Shown: positions 56,619 to 64,000 of the stretch, piece by piece
Numbering within the stretch: the stretch's first letter is position 1
How the letters are laid out: the number at the start of each line of letters is the position of its first letter
NCBI GenBank assembly: GCA_944321875.1
Contig: CALUMX010000010.1
Location: forward strand, 1 to 64,000
Source of the DNA: an uncultured Muribaculaceae bacterium
GTDB lineage: Bacteria > Bacteroidota > Bacteroidia > Bacteroidales > Muribaculaceae
Direction: 5' to 3'
DNA length: 64,000 nucleotides
Position numbers and translations under genes: made by a program
The notes under the pieces: model-generated
Seen by the model: only the letters and a program-made list of their open reading frames with translations
Databases searched by the model: none
What the model was told of the DNA's origin: nothing

Positions 56619-57686
56619 CTACTGTTTGGTCACTTTCTTGGCCTGCCGTTTTTTCCACCAGAGATAATAACCGGTAATCGGAAGCGTAGCCCCTACCAGT
56701 GCGGCAAGGAAATAGAGCAGTTTGATAATGGGACCACCCCATTCGCCCAGATGAACCAATTTCATATAGGCACGCATCCTCACAGAGTCAAGATACGAGT
56801 CCTGGTAGACCAACTGCTGCGAGCGGTCGTCCCAGCGATACTCATCAGCCACCCGAAGGAAACGGTGCGGCATGATGCTTACCCCGTCATTCGATATTTT
56901 CAACGAGCGGTAATCGGGAAATTCCGTCGTTGCCTGAGCGTAAATGGCATCCCATTCGTGAAGATTGGCCGGCGTATAGCGCGGTTTGCTGACGTTGTAG
57001 ACATCGACCGTCTGGTCCGCACCGAAAACGGCATTAAATCCATAGCGGAACCATCCATAGGACCAGGTCAGACCGGTCAGCGACAGAACAAGCAACAGCG
57101 GCAGCACATAAATGCCCGCTGAGACATGACTGTCGTAGACAAAACGACGCCATCCCTTGCGTGTCTCCACTTTCAAACGCATTTTCAACAGATGGGAGTT
57201 ACGGGGTATCCACACGATAAGACCCGTCAGAACAATCACGACAAAGCACAGCACCACAATGCCGACAATCCGGCGTCCCAGCGTCTTGTCGGCCCGCGAC
57301 TCCGGCGAGTCGCCCAGCCAACGGTGCACACCCCTTATTACATTGAAAAAGGCAAGACGTGTATCCTCGCCCAGCACGCTACCGGTATAAGCGTCAACCA
57401 GAAGTTCCCCGTTGCCGCCTCCCCGCTGGGTCACACGCACCACTCCGTCATCGGTATATTCCAACGATTTCACCAAGATGCCGCTATGCTCCAACTTATA
57501 GGACAATTCCGACGGCTGAAGGCAAGAGCGACCCTCCGCCTCAACCGCATACATTCCCGGACGCAGCATTTCAGTTATTTCCTTCTCAAACACCAGCAAC
57601 GCTCCTGTCAGGCAAATTACGGTTACCAAAATGCCAACCGGAAGCGACAGCCACAGATGTAAATCTTTTGCCAATTTGCGTATCAT
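56619..57686 (-). CDS. PepSY-domain transmembrane protein
   Basis: This 355-residue inner-membrane protein has four hydrophobic helices (about 13-33, 145-165, 195-215, 325-347) and conserved membrane-associated His residues: HLWLSLP, VHRWLG, SHVSAGIYVLPLLL and LVHLGEWGG. That is the PepSY-TM family, which includes ferric-siderophore reductases. The PepSY-like periplasmic segment lies between helices 1 and 2 (LSYKLEHSGILVKSLEYTDDGVV ... LLVDAYTGSVLGED). It probably reduces iron complexes in the periplasm with electrons from heme in the helices. It shares a transcript with the GT-C gene, 26 bases upstream. Confidence 0.87.
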   Translation of the reverse strand: MIRKLAKDLHLWLSLPVGILVTVICLTGALLVFEKEITEMLRPGMYAVEAEGRSCLQPSELSYKLEHSGILVKSLEYTDDGVVRVTQRGGGNGELLVDAYTGSVLGEDTRLAFFNVIRGVHRWLGDSPESRADKTLGRRIVGIVVLCFVVIVLTGLIVWIPRNSHLLKMRLKVETRKGWRRFVYDSHVSAGIYVLPLLLVLSLTGLTWSYGWFRYGFNAVFGADQTVDVYNVSKPRYTPANLHEWDAIYAQATTEFPDYRSLKISNDGVSIMPHRFLRVADEYRWDDRSQQLVYQDSYLDSVRMRAYMKLVHLGEWGGPIIKLLYFLAALVGATLPITGYYLWWKKRQAKKVTKQ

Positions 57687-57712
57687 GGTTCTTCTTTTTA
57701 GTTTCAGTCAAC

Positions 57713-59164
57713 TTATCTTATCTCTACGACCATATCTTTCCGCAACAGAACGTACATGGAGATATAGCTGCCGTAGACCGTATAGTCTTCCAGCATTTTT
57801 ATGAATACCGGATTGCTTGGTTGTCCGGCACAGAAAATCCACTTCGGCCGCTGGACCGTCATGTATTCCTCCATTTCCTTCCGGTAACGCTCATCCACGG
57901 CCATCACGCTCTCATTCAGATAAGTGAACCGGCATGAAGGTTTCAGGTTGCCATAGGTTACGGCCGCGTTATGGGCAAGCGTCAGATTATAAAGGAACAC
58001 ATCGTCGCGGTCGGCCTCCGGAATTACTGAACCAATATGCTGATAGGCCCGGTCGCCCGCATCGATGTCAAAGCCGGACTTCACATTCTCAAACACCGCC
58101 TTCGCCTCCTGATAAAACGGGACATAGGCCACCAGCGCTACCAAAAAAGCCTGCCAGCTGCTCATCGCCAGCGCGGCGGCAAACATGGTCAGCATCAAAG
58201 GCATGGCCAACAGGTAATAATGAATAAAACCTGTACTGCGGAAGAAAGCCAGGAAAAATACGGCAGCCGAAGCAAACACGACGTAACGGTAGTTTGTCCG
58301 GTTCTTGCGGTCATAGACCATAATGACATACGACGCAATCAGCGACGGCAACAGCAGCCACAAGTTGCGCGTATAGGAAATTTTCTGCAAAGTCGGCCAT
58401 ACTTCCGAATATTTCAGGTTATAGACAAACACGCAATAGAACATCTCGCCCAATGCACCCTTTGCCGCAAAGTAAATCAACATCGGCGCCATACCGGCAA
58501 CCATTCCCACCACAAACCACAGCGCATCCATTCCCAACTCCCGGAAACGACGGCGCATGATGAGCAAGGCTCCGATTCCTACCACAACACCGACAATCAC
58601 ATAGGCATTGTTGATACGGATAAAACTGAGGACACCGAAACAAAGGCCATAGATAAAGGCATAAAGCGGCGGTTCCGGCTTCGATATTTCCTTAATGCGG
58701 CGCAAGGCGAGATAGAGTGGCAGCAACATGAAAAGCAAACTCCAGTCCTCCGTAAGATTTCCACCCTGAAAAGTGATGATAAGATAGACAAACGCCATTG
58801 CCGTTGCACCGGCCGCCATCGCGGCTTTTGCCGTAAAGATACGGGCAATGCGGTAGCACAGTTCGGCAACGATTGCCAGATTCAGTACCTGAAGCAACAC
58901 TATACCCCACACAGCCTGACCGCTCAACAGTGCACCCAGCCGTTCTATCAGATACAGGTAAGGACCTTTATTGTCAAAAATATCCACATACGGCAGGCTT
59001 CCCTGCTGCCACATATAGCCCACACTTCTGTATAAGGCACTGTCTCCTCCGTTTGTCACATAAAAAGGCGATGTCGACGAAGCGAATACCAATACGACCG
59101 TCACCGAAATAATCAGCCAGAGCAGAAGCCTTATCCAGATATTTTCACATTGAATAGTTTTCAT
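57713..59164 (-). CDS. GT-C membrane glycosyltransferase (PMT/ArnT-like)
   Basis: This 483-residue protein with about 11 hydrophobic helices has the GT-C type N-terminus: NGGDSALYRSVGYMWQQGSLPYVDIFDNKGPYLYLIERLG, with acidic residues in the first periplasmic loop that bind the lipid-phosphate donor. The C-terminal ~120 residues are a soluble periplasmic part. Such enzymes transfer sugars from polyprenyl phosphate to lipids, glycans or proteins. Its substrate is not known. The -7 element at 59187-59194 gives a short leader. Confidence 0.8.
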   Translation of the reverse strand: MKTIQCENIWIRLLLWLIISVTVVLVFASSTSPFYVTNGGDSALYRSVGYMWQQGSLPYVDIFDNKGPYLYLIERLGALLSGQAVWGIVLLQVLNLAIVAELCYRIARIFTAKAAMAAGATAMAFVYLIITFQGGNLTEDWSLLFMLLPLYLALRRIKEISKPEPPLYAFIYGLCFGVLSFIRINNAYVIVGVVVGIGALLIMRRRFRELGMDALWFVVGMVAGMAPMLIYFAAKGALGEMFYCVFVYNLKYSEVWPTLQKISYTRNLWLLLPSLIASYVIMVYDRKNRTNYRYVVFASAAVFFLAFFRSTGFIHYYLLAMPLMLTMFAAALAMSSWQAFLVALVAYVPFYQEAKAVFENVKSGFDIDAGDRAYQHIGSVIPEADRDDVFLYNLTLAHNAAVTYGNLKPSCRFTYLNESVMAVDERYRKEMEEYMTVQRPKWIFCAGQPSNPVFIKMLEDYTVYGSYISMYVLLRKDMVVEIR

Positions 59165-59186
59165 TCTTTATATTTTTTCGCCATCA

Positions 59187-59194
59187 CAAAAATA
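59187..59194 (-). promoter_or_regulatory. -7 element of the GT-C/PepSY promoter
   Basis: TATTTTTG on the minus strand (59194-59187); -33 box unclear (TTTG at 59214-59211, 16 bases away). Start near 59180, ~16 bases before the ATG. Confidence 0.45.
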
Positions 59195-59336
59195 GTGAAA
59201 GGCGAGCGCACAAAAAACAAGTTTACTTGATTTTTTATGCCGAGCCGCATCCTATTTTATTCAAAATTAATAAAACGCGGGCGCAACGACAAACGAAAAT
59301 GGAAGTTTTCACATCTATACAGCCCACCCATACGAA

Positions 59337-59382
59337 CAAACCCACGTATCAAGCCATAAGAAGGCTCTGATACGTGGGTTTG
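59337..59382 (-). terminator. Terminator of the GH3 gene
   Basis: CAAACCCACGTATCA (59337-59351) pairs over 15 bp with TGATACGTGGGTTTG (59368-59382), 16-base loop. It lies 70 bases after the GH3 stop on the minus strand, and ahead of the next gene's promoter. 59195-59336 shows nothing else. Confidence 0.85.
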
Positions 59383-59451
59383 CCGAACGGTGAGAAATAC
59401 TCCCGCTTAACCAGAGATGTTTACTTTTCAGCCGAACATCCCTTGTCGATT

Positions 59452-61791
59452 TTATCTATTGGGTGTTTCCCACACCTTTGTCTCCGTACATTTTACGTCA
59501 ATCCACTGGTCACCGCATTTCAGATTAAAGTCACCTTTCTCAAGACGCCATTTGCCGTCATAGCCAACAAATGCCAAATCACTACCCTTGAGAGTCATCT
59601 TTACAGTCTTTGTCTCACCCGGATTCAAAGACACCTTCTCAAAGTTACGCAGACGGATATTGTCGGGCGCGCTGCTGGCAACCATGTCTTTTGAGTACAG
59701 AAGCACAGCTTCCTTACCTGCCACCTTACCCGTATTGGAAACGCTGACAGTGACCGTCAACTCGTCATCGGCTGTAAACGACGTCTTATCAACCGTGAAA
59801 TTGCTGTAACTGAAAGTCGTATAGCTCAATCCGAAGCCGAAAGGCCATTGCACATCCATAACAGAGTCATAATTGTAATTACCACCCATCTGTCCCATGT
59901 TCTCACAGGTCTTATAATCATAGTTGGCAATCGCATTGATGTATTTTGGATAAGTGAACGGCATCTTTCCGCTGAAGTTGGCGTCGCCTGCCATCAGATT
60001 GGCGAGAGCGTCACCACCGTAATTGCTCGGAAGCATAATGTTGACTACGCCTTTGGCCAATGGCTCAATTTCATTGATAATGCGCGGACGGCCCTGGTTA
60101 AGAACCAGCACAATCGGTTTACCTGTCTCAGCGAGTGCCTTCACCAGATTCTGCTGATTTTCCGACAATGTAAGATTGGTCAGGTTACCCGGAGTCTCAC
60201 AGTAGGAGTTCTCTCCAATGCAGGCAACTATCACGTCCACACCGGCGGCGGCAGCCACAGCCTTCTCAATTTCAGGCTTGTTTTCCTCCCACCAGTTATC
60301 ATTCTTATGAGGCGCATAGGTCACACCCGGCTCATAGACAATATTCTCCTTGCCATACTTATTGCACAATGCCTCATAGATGGTATTGTAGTTTCCGGCA
60401 CACTCATCAGCCAAATGTCCCTGCCAGCTATACGACCAACCGCCGTTCAACGTACGCATAGAGTTCGCATTCGGTCCTGTCAGAAGAATTCGCTTGCCCT
60501 TCGCTATCGGCAAAACGTTGCCCTCGTTCTTTAAAAGCACCTCCGATTCCTCTGCCGCAAGAAGCGCATCCGCCGCAAACTCGTCTGAGCCGAACTTGTC
60601 ATATTTCTTAATGTCCCAATATGGGTTCTCAAACAAGCCCAAACGATACTTCAAGCGGAGCACGCGTGCAACGGCATCGTCGATACGGCTCATCGGCACC
60701 TCGCCCTCTTCGACAAGTTCCTTCAGGTAAGTACAGAAACTAACCTCATAAGGCACCATCGACATGTCGATTCCGGCATTGATGGCAATCTTAATCGCCT
60801 CTTTTTTTGTTGCAGCGATATGGTCGCGCGTGCAGAGGTTATTGATGTCGGCCCAGTCCGTCACAATCATACCGTCCCAATTGAGGTCTTCCTTCAGCCA
60901 TTCCGTAAGGAATTCACGGTTGGCATGGAAAGGCATACCGTTGTCGACACCGGAATTGACCATTACCGACAACGCTCCGTTTCTAACGGCTTCGAGGAAA
61001 GGCGCGAAATGCTTCTCTCTCATGTCGCTACGCGAAATGGACGACGGTGTGCGGTCTTTTCCCGAAACCGGTACTCCGTATCCCATATAGTGCTTCATGC
61101 AGGCTGCCACATTGTATTCTCCGATATGGTTAGGGTCGTCACCCTGAAAACCAGCCACAGCAGCCTTTCCCATTTCGGCGTTTACATAGCAGTCCTCGCC
61201 ATAGTTCTCCCACATGCGAGGCCAGCGAGGGTCACGTCCCAGGTCCACTACCGGAGCATAAGTCCAGGGAATGCAGCCGGCCTTGGTCTCATAAGCCGAT
61301 ATTTCCGCACCTCTGCGGGTCAGCTCTCTGTTGAAAGTCGCACCCATGTTGATGCCTTGCGGAAACATCGTACCGTCAAGCGTATAGGTTGTACCGTGAA
61401 TCTGGTCCACGCCATAGATGCACGGAATGCCTATCTCCTTCATTGACAAATCCTGAATTTGCTTGATAGCGGAAGCCCAAACCTCCTTCTTTTGCGCAAC
61501 GCCCAACGGAACGTTCAGAATCGAGCCGACCTTATATTTCTTTATCACGGTATCGAGTGTTGCCTTGTCAATGGTAAATCCATGCTTCCGGCTGGCCTCA
61601 AAATCCGTTATCATATCAACGGTAAGCTCACACATCTGACCGATTTTTTCTTCCAAGGTCATTTTCTCAAGCAACGATTTCACGTTTGCCTCAATCACAG
61701 GGTCCGACGGAATCGCCGGAGACTGGGCAAACATGCCACTGCTGCACAGCAACAATGACATTAAACTTCCAATTAATCTTGTTTTCTTCAT
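59452..61791 (-). CDS. bglX: GH3 beta-glucosidase (BglX-like)
   Basis: This 779-residue periplasmic glycoside hydrolase has a signal peptide (residues 1-22), then the GH3 N-domain with [34 protein letters not shown] and the nucleophile region [11 protein letters not shown]. The second (alpha/beta sandwich) domain contains [25 protein letters not shown] and [20 protein letters not shown], followed by a fibronectin-III-like C-domain ([19 protein letters not shown]). It would cleave beta-linked gluco-oligosaccharides or glycosides. Length and order match BglX. It is monocistronic; no transporter for its substrate adjoins it. Confidence 0.92.
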   Translation of the reverse strand: MKKTRLIGSLMSLLLCSSGMFAQSPAIPSDPVIEANVKSLLEKMTLEEKIGQMCELTVDMITDFEASRKHGFTIDKATLDTVIKKYKVGSILNVPLGVAQKKEVWASAIKQIQDLSMKEIGIPCIYGVDQIHGTTYTLDGTMFPQGINMGATFNRELTRRGAEISAYETKAGCIPWTYAPVVDLGRDPRWPRMWENYGEDCYVNAEMGKAAVAGFQGDDPNHIGEYNVAACMKHYMGYGVPVSGKDRTPSSISRSDMREKHFAPFLEAVRNGALSVMVNSGVDNGMPFHANREFLTEWLKEDLNWDGMIVTDWADINNLCTRDHIAATKKEAIKIAINAGIDMSMVPYEVSFCTYLKELVEEGEVPMSRIDDAVARVLRLKYRLGLFENPYWDIKKYDKFGSDEFAADALLAAEESEVLLKNEGNVLPIAKGKRILLTGPNANSMRTLNGGWSYSWQGHLADECAGNYNTIYEALCNKYGKENIVYEPGVTYAPHKNDNWWEENKPEIEKAVAAAAGVDVIVACIGENSYCETPGNLTNLTLSENQQNLVKALAETGKPIVLVLNQGRPRIINEIEPLAKGVVNIMLPSNYGGDALANLMAGDANFSGKMPFTYPKYINAIANYDYKTCENMGQMGGNYNYDSVMDVQWPFGFGLSYTTFSYSNFTVDKTSFTADDELTVTVSVSNTGKVAGKEAVLLYSKDMVASSAPDNIRLRNFEKVSLNPGETKTVKMTLKGSDLAFVGYDGKWRLEKGDFNLKCGDQWIDVKCTETKVWETPNR

Positions 61792-62168
61792 AAATAATAT
61801 GTTTGTTTATAATATTGGTGGTTCGTACAATAGGTATTCTCCCGTTTTAGTAGCAATCGCTTTTATATTATTGGTAATTAACAATATAGCAACGCATTAC
61901 GCTAAAGAACAGGCTACAAGGTTAAAATTTCCCGTAAAGTTCAGAAAAGTTCGGAATATACACAAGGCATCGTAAAAAATAATAATTGCAGACTCATCGT
62001 CCGCCCACTCCTAAAACAAAGGCAACAACAGAAATCGGCCAGCAGCAGATGCAGCTTGACACAATCGCCACAAATTTTCCACAACTTTTCAATGCAAATC
62101 AGCCGAAGTTTAATTCTTTTACACTAATTTCATACCCGATTTAACAAAATTCCCATACCTCAACGATT
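61792..62168. other. Intergenic region between bglX and the SDR gene
   Basis: 377 bases, AT-rich, between divergent genes. I see no complete TTTG/TAnnTTTG promoter on either strand (TAATTTCA at ~62128 is a poor match), no terminator and no credible small gene. Presumably it holds both promoters. Confidence 0.5.
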
Positions 62169-63023
62169 ATGGCTGATAATTATCTGGAGAAAAAATTTGA
62201 AGAATATCAAAAGCAGAAAGCAGGTGCGCACCGACCGGCAAAGCTGACGCCGTCAGGCGCACGTCCCGGCACAGTGTCGGTAAAGTTTCCACCCCGCCGT
62301 GTGTTTGTTACGGGTGGTTCCAACGGTATCGGCAAGGCCATCGTGGCTGCTTTCGTCAATGCTGGATGCAAAGTGGCGTTTTGCGACATCGACGAGAGGG
62401 CCGGACGTGCCACGGCTGAGACCTGCGGAGCGCAGTTCCATCCGGTCGACGTGACCGACGCCTCGGCTCTCGAAGCGTGCATGGACCGCATCATCAAGGC
62501 ATGGGGCGACATCGACATCATTATCAACAATGTCGGTGTGTTCAGCTATCGCCCGATTACGGAAATCAGTCTGGAGGAATACGACCGCGTCATCGCCACC
62601 AACCTGCGCCCGGCATTCATCACCTCACGCCGTCTTGCCCGCCACCGCCAGAGCCTGCCGCTGCCCAACCCCTATGGCCGTATCATCAACATCTGCTCCT
62701 CACGCTGGATGCAGAGCGAACCGGGCACCGAGGCCTATGCGTCCTCCAAAGGAGGCATTCTCTCGCTGACCCACGCGCTGGCTCTCTCTTTGGCCGATTT
62801 CCACATTACGGTCAACTGCATCTCGCCGGGATGGATTGAGACAGGCGATTACAGCGCACTGCGTCCTGACGACCATCTGCAACACCCGTCGCAACGTGTC
62901 GGACGGCCGGAAGACATCGCTCGCATGTGCGTAGTGCTCTGCGAGGAGGGTAACGATTTCATCAATGGTGAGAACATCACCATCGACGGCGGTATGACGA
63001 AAAAAATGATTTATATCGAATGA
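62169..63023 (+). CDS. SDR-family oxidoreductase with N-terminal extension
   Basis: This 284-residue short-chain dehydrogenase has TGGSNGIG (residues 48-55), followed by FCDIDE, which favours NAD(H), NNVG in place of the usual NNAG, and YASSKG with the catalytic Tyr and Lys. The C-terminal ENITIDGG motif marks the classical FabG-like type. About 40 charged residues (MADNYLEKKFEEYQKQK...) precede the Rossmann fold, an extension also known from Bacteroidales relatives. The stop overlaps the HD-domain gene (ATGA), so both are translated together. Substrate unknown. Confidence 0.87.
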   Translation: MADNYLEKKFEEYQKQKAGAHRPAKLTPSGARPGTVSVKFPPRRVFVTGGSNGIGKAIVAAFVNAGCKVAFCDIDERAGRATAETCGAQFHPVDVTDASALEACMDRIIKAWGDIDIIINNVGVFSYRPITEISLEEYDRVIATNLRPAFITSRRLARHRQSLPLPNPYGRIINICSSRWMQSEPGTEAYASSKGGILSLTHALALSLADFHITVNCISPGWIETGDYSALRPDDHLQHPSQRVGRPEDIARMCVVLCEEGNDFINGENITIDGGMTKKMIYIE

Positions 63024-63613
63024 TAGACCGATTGCTCGAATTTACGGCCCGCTGCCTTGCCGGTGACCGCACGGGCCATGACCTGCGCCATGCCCGCCGG
63101 GTTCTGGCCAATGCCCGGCTTCTGCAGGCGGGCGAAGGCGGAGACCTTCGCATTATTGAGGCGGCAGCCGTGCTCCACGACTGTGCCGACCATAAACTGT
63201 TTGCCGACACCGAAGCCCAACGGAAGCTCATCCGCAGCACGTTGCTCGGCTACGGTTATTCGGAGGCAGAGGCCGACCATGTGGACTACATCATTGCCAA
63301 TATCTCCTACAACAAGGGCGAAAACCGGCCACTTGCCACACGGGAAGCGCAAATCGTACGCGACGCCGACCGTCTCGACGCCATCGGAGCCGTCGGCATC
63401 GTGCGCACCATTGAGTACGGCACGGCCAAAGGACGGCCGTTCTACGATGAATCAGGCTCTGAGGAAACGACCATCGCCCACTTCCACGAAAAACTGCTGA
63501 AACTGAAAGACCTGATGCACACGGCTACGGCACGGCGCATCGCAGCAAGCCGCCATGCGTTTCTCGAGACCTTTCTGCAAGAGTTTGACGACGAAATCGC
63601 CGGCCGCTCCTGA
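63020..63613 (+). CDS. HD-domain phosphohydrolase
   Basis: This 197-residue metal-dependent phosphohydrolase has the HD signature: His20 in GHDLRH, His53-Asp54 in VLHDCADH, and a late Asp in VRDADRLDAIGAVG. Such proteins (YedJ-like) hydrolyse nucleotides or phosphates. There is no signal peptide. It is co-translated with the SDR and followed by a strong terminator. Confidence 0.87.
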   Translation: MIDRLLEFTARCLAGDRTGHDLRHARRVLANARLLQAGEGGDLRIIEAAAVLHDCADHKLFADTEAQRKLIRSTLLGYGYSEAEADHVDYIIANISYNKGENRPLATREAQIVRDADRLDAIGAVGIVRTIEYGTAKGRPFYDESGSEETTIAHFHEKLLKLKDLMHTATARRIAASRHAFLETFLQEFDDEIAGRS

Positions 63614-63636
63614 AGAAGCATCCGACAAAAAACAAG

Positions 63637-63683
63637 CCACCGCCCTCATCTGCTTTTCTCGCAGATAAGGGCGGTGGTTCTTT
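63637..63683. terminator. Bidirectional terminator
   Basis: CCACCGCCCT (63637-63646) with AGGGCGGTGG (63668-63677), inner ATCTGC/GCAGAT pairing, T-rich on the right and A-rich on the left. It lies between the HD gene and the convergent receptor gene. Confidence 0.9.
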
Positions 63684-63700
63684 ATTCAGCAGCGTCAGGC

Positions 63701-64000
63701 TTAGAAGTTGACACGAAGCGCCGCATAGATGTTGCGACCGGGCGCGTTGATGCCCGAAGCAAAATAACGGTACTGTGTGTCGAGAATATTCTCCACGCCG
63801 GCCTGCACCGTCATGTTTTTTGCCACCTGATAGCTACCCTTCAGATTGAGCGTGAACCAGGCAGGTGTACCCTGACCGTCCTCGCCCTTGACGGTAGCAT
63901 AGTTGATGTTGTCCTCGCCGTCGAAATTATAGGTATCGTAGCGTTTCTTTCCGTTGTAGAGCGCATAGAAATCGAAACGGCCCAGGTTGTTGTCGGTCAG
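63701..64000 (-). CDS. TonB-dependent receptor, C-terminal part (runs off the window)
   Basis: The last 99 codons of a minus-strand gene are present, ending at TAA 63701-63703. The translation shows barrel strands typical of a TonB-dependent receptor: FDFYALYNGKKRYDT, GTPAWFTLNLKGSYQVAKNMTVQAGVENILDTQYRYFASGI and the closing NAPGRNIYAALRVNF with a terminal Phe. NILD and APGRN are hallmarks of the siderophore/vitamin B12-type receptor group rather than SusC. The ligand cannot be named from this fragment. Confidence 0.9.
   Translation of the reverse strand: MTDNNLGRFDFYALYNGKKRYDTYNFDGEDNINYATVKGEDGQGTPAWFTLNLKGSYQVAKNMTVQAGVENILDTQYRYFASGINAPGRNIYAALRVNF

Overview
The window reads as chromosomal DNA of a Bacteroidales bacterium (phylum Bacteroidota). 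The evidence is a SusC/SusD pair, cobalamin-riboswitch-controlled surface proteins, three proteins ending in type-A Por-secretion (T9SS) C-terminal domains, families largely confined to this phylum (DUF6175, DUF5074), and repeated promoters of the Bacteroidota form TTTG-N19/20-TAnnTTTG. The T9SS tails favour a Muribaculaceae/Barnesiellaceae/Porphyromonadaceae-like lineage over Bacteroides itself, but the family cannot be settled from this sequence.

Layout. 0-3.3 kb: possible tRNA 3' remnant, an acyltransferase, then OxyR divergent from a small membrane protein-thioredoxin-ferredoxin operon with a clear OxyR-type site between them. 3.4-11.2 kb: a 1150-residue secreted GLUG/Ig-like protein, a ROK kinase-SDR pair, a DUF2007/zinc-ribbon membrane protein, a Nudix regulator and a small GNAT protein. 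11.2-23.8 kb: a minus-strand surface-glycan operon, transcribed Wzx flippase -> glycosyltransferases, pyruvyltransferase, polymerase -> a complete pglA-C-D-E-F-like set for an N,N'-diacetylbacillosamine-type first sugar. 23.8-28.4 kb: MarR regulator with TolC/EmrA/EmrB-type efflux. 28.4-33.2 kb: SusD/SusC. 34-40.8 kb: serine hydrolase, then three surface proteins with two cobalamin riboswitches; two of the three carry T9SS tails.

40.8-44.9 kb: an RND efflux operon that looks broken: the pump lacks roughly 200-240 residues by a clean in-frame deletion and the outer-membrane factor is cut to its N-terminal third. 45.0-52.2 kb: a tight seven-gene envelope operon of largely undescribed function (two paralogous small proteins around a beta-barrel, a DUF6175 protein, two further exported proteins and a WG-repeat protein). 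This is the best candidate here for an undescribed system. 52.5-53.6 kb: a probable free-standing ~130-nt RNA with its own promoter and terminator, then cutC. 53.8-61.8 kb: transglutaminase lipoprotein, PepSY membrane protein, GT-C transferase, GH3 beta-glucosidase. 62.2-64 kb: SDR, HD-domain hydrolase and the C-terminus of a TonB-dependent receptor that runs off the window.

No CRISPR array, intact insertion sequence, rRNA or intact tRNA was seen. All functions come from reading motifs and family resemblance; no search was run. GC statements are visual impressions, not calculations.
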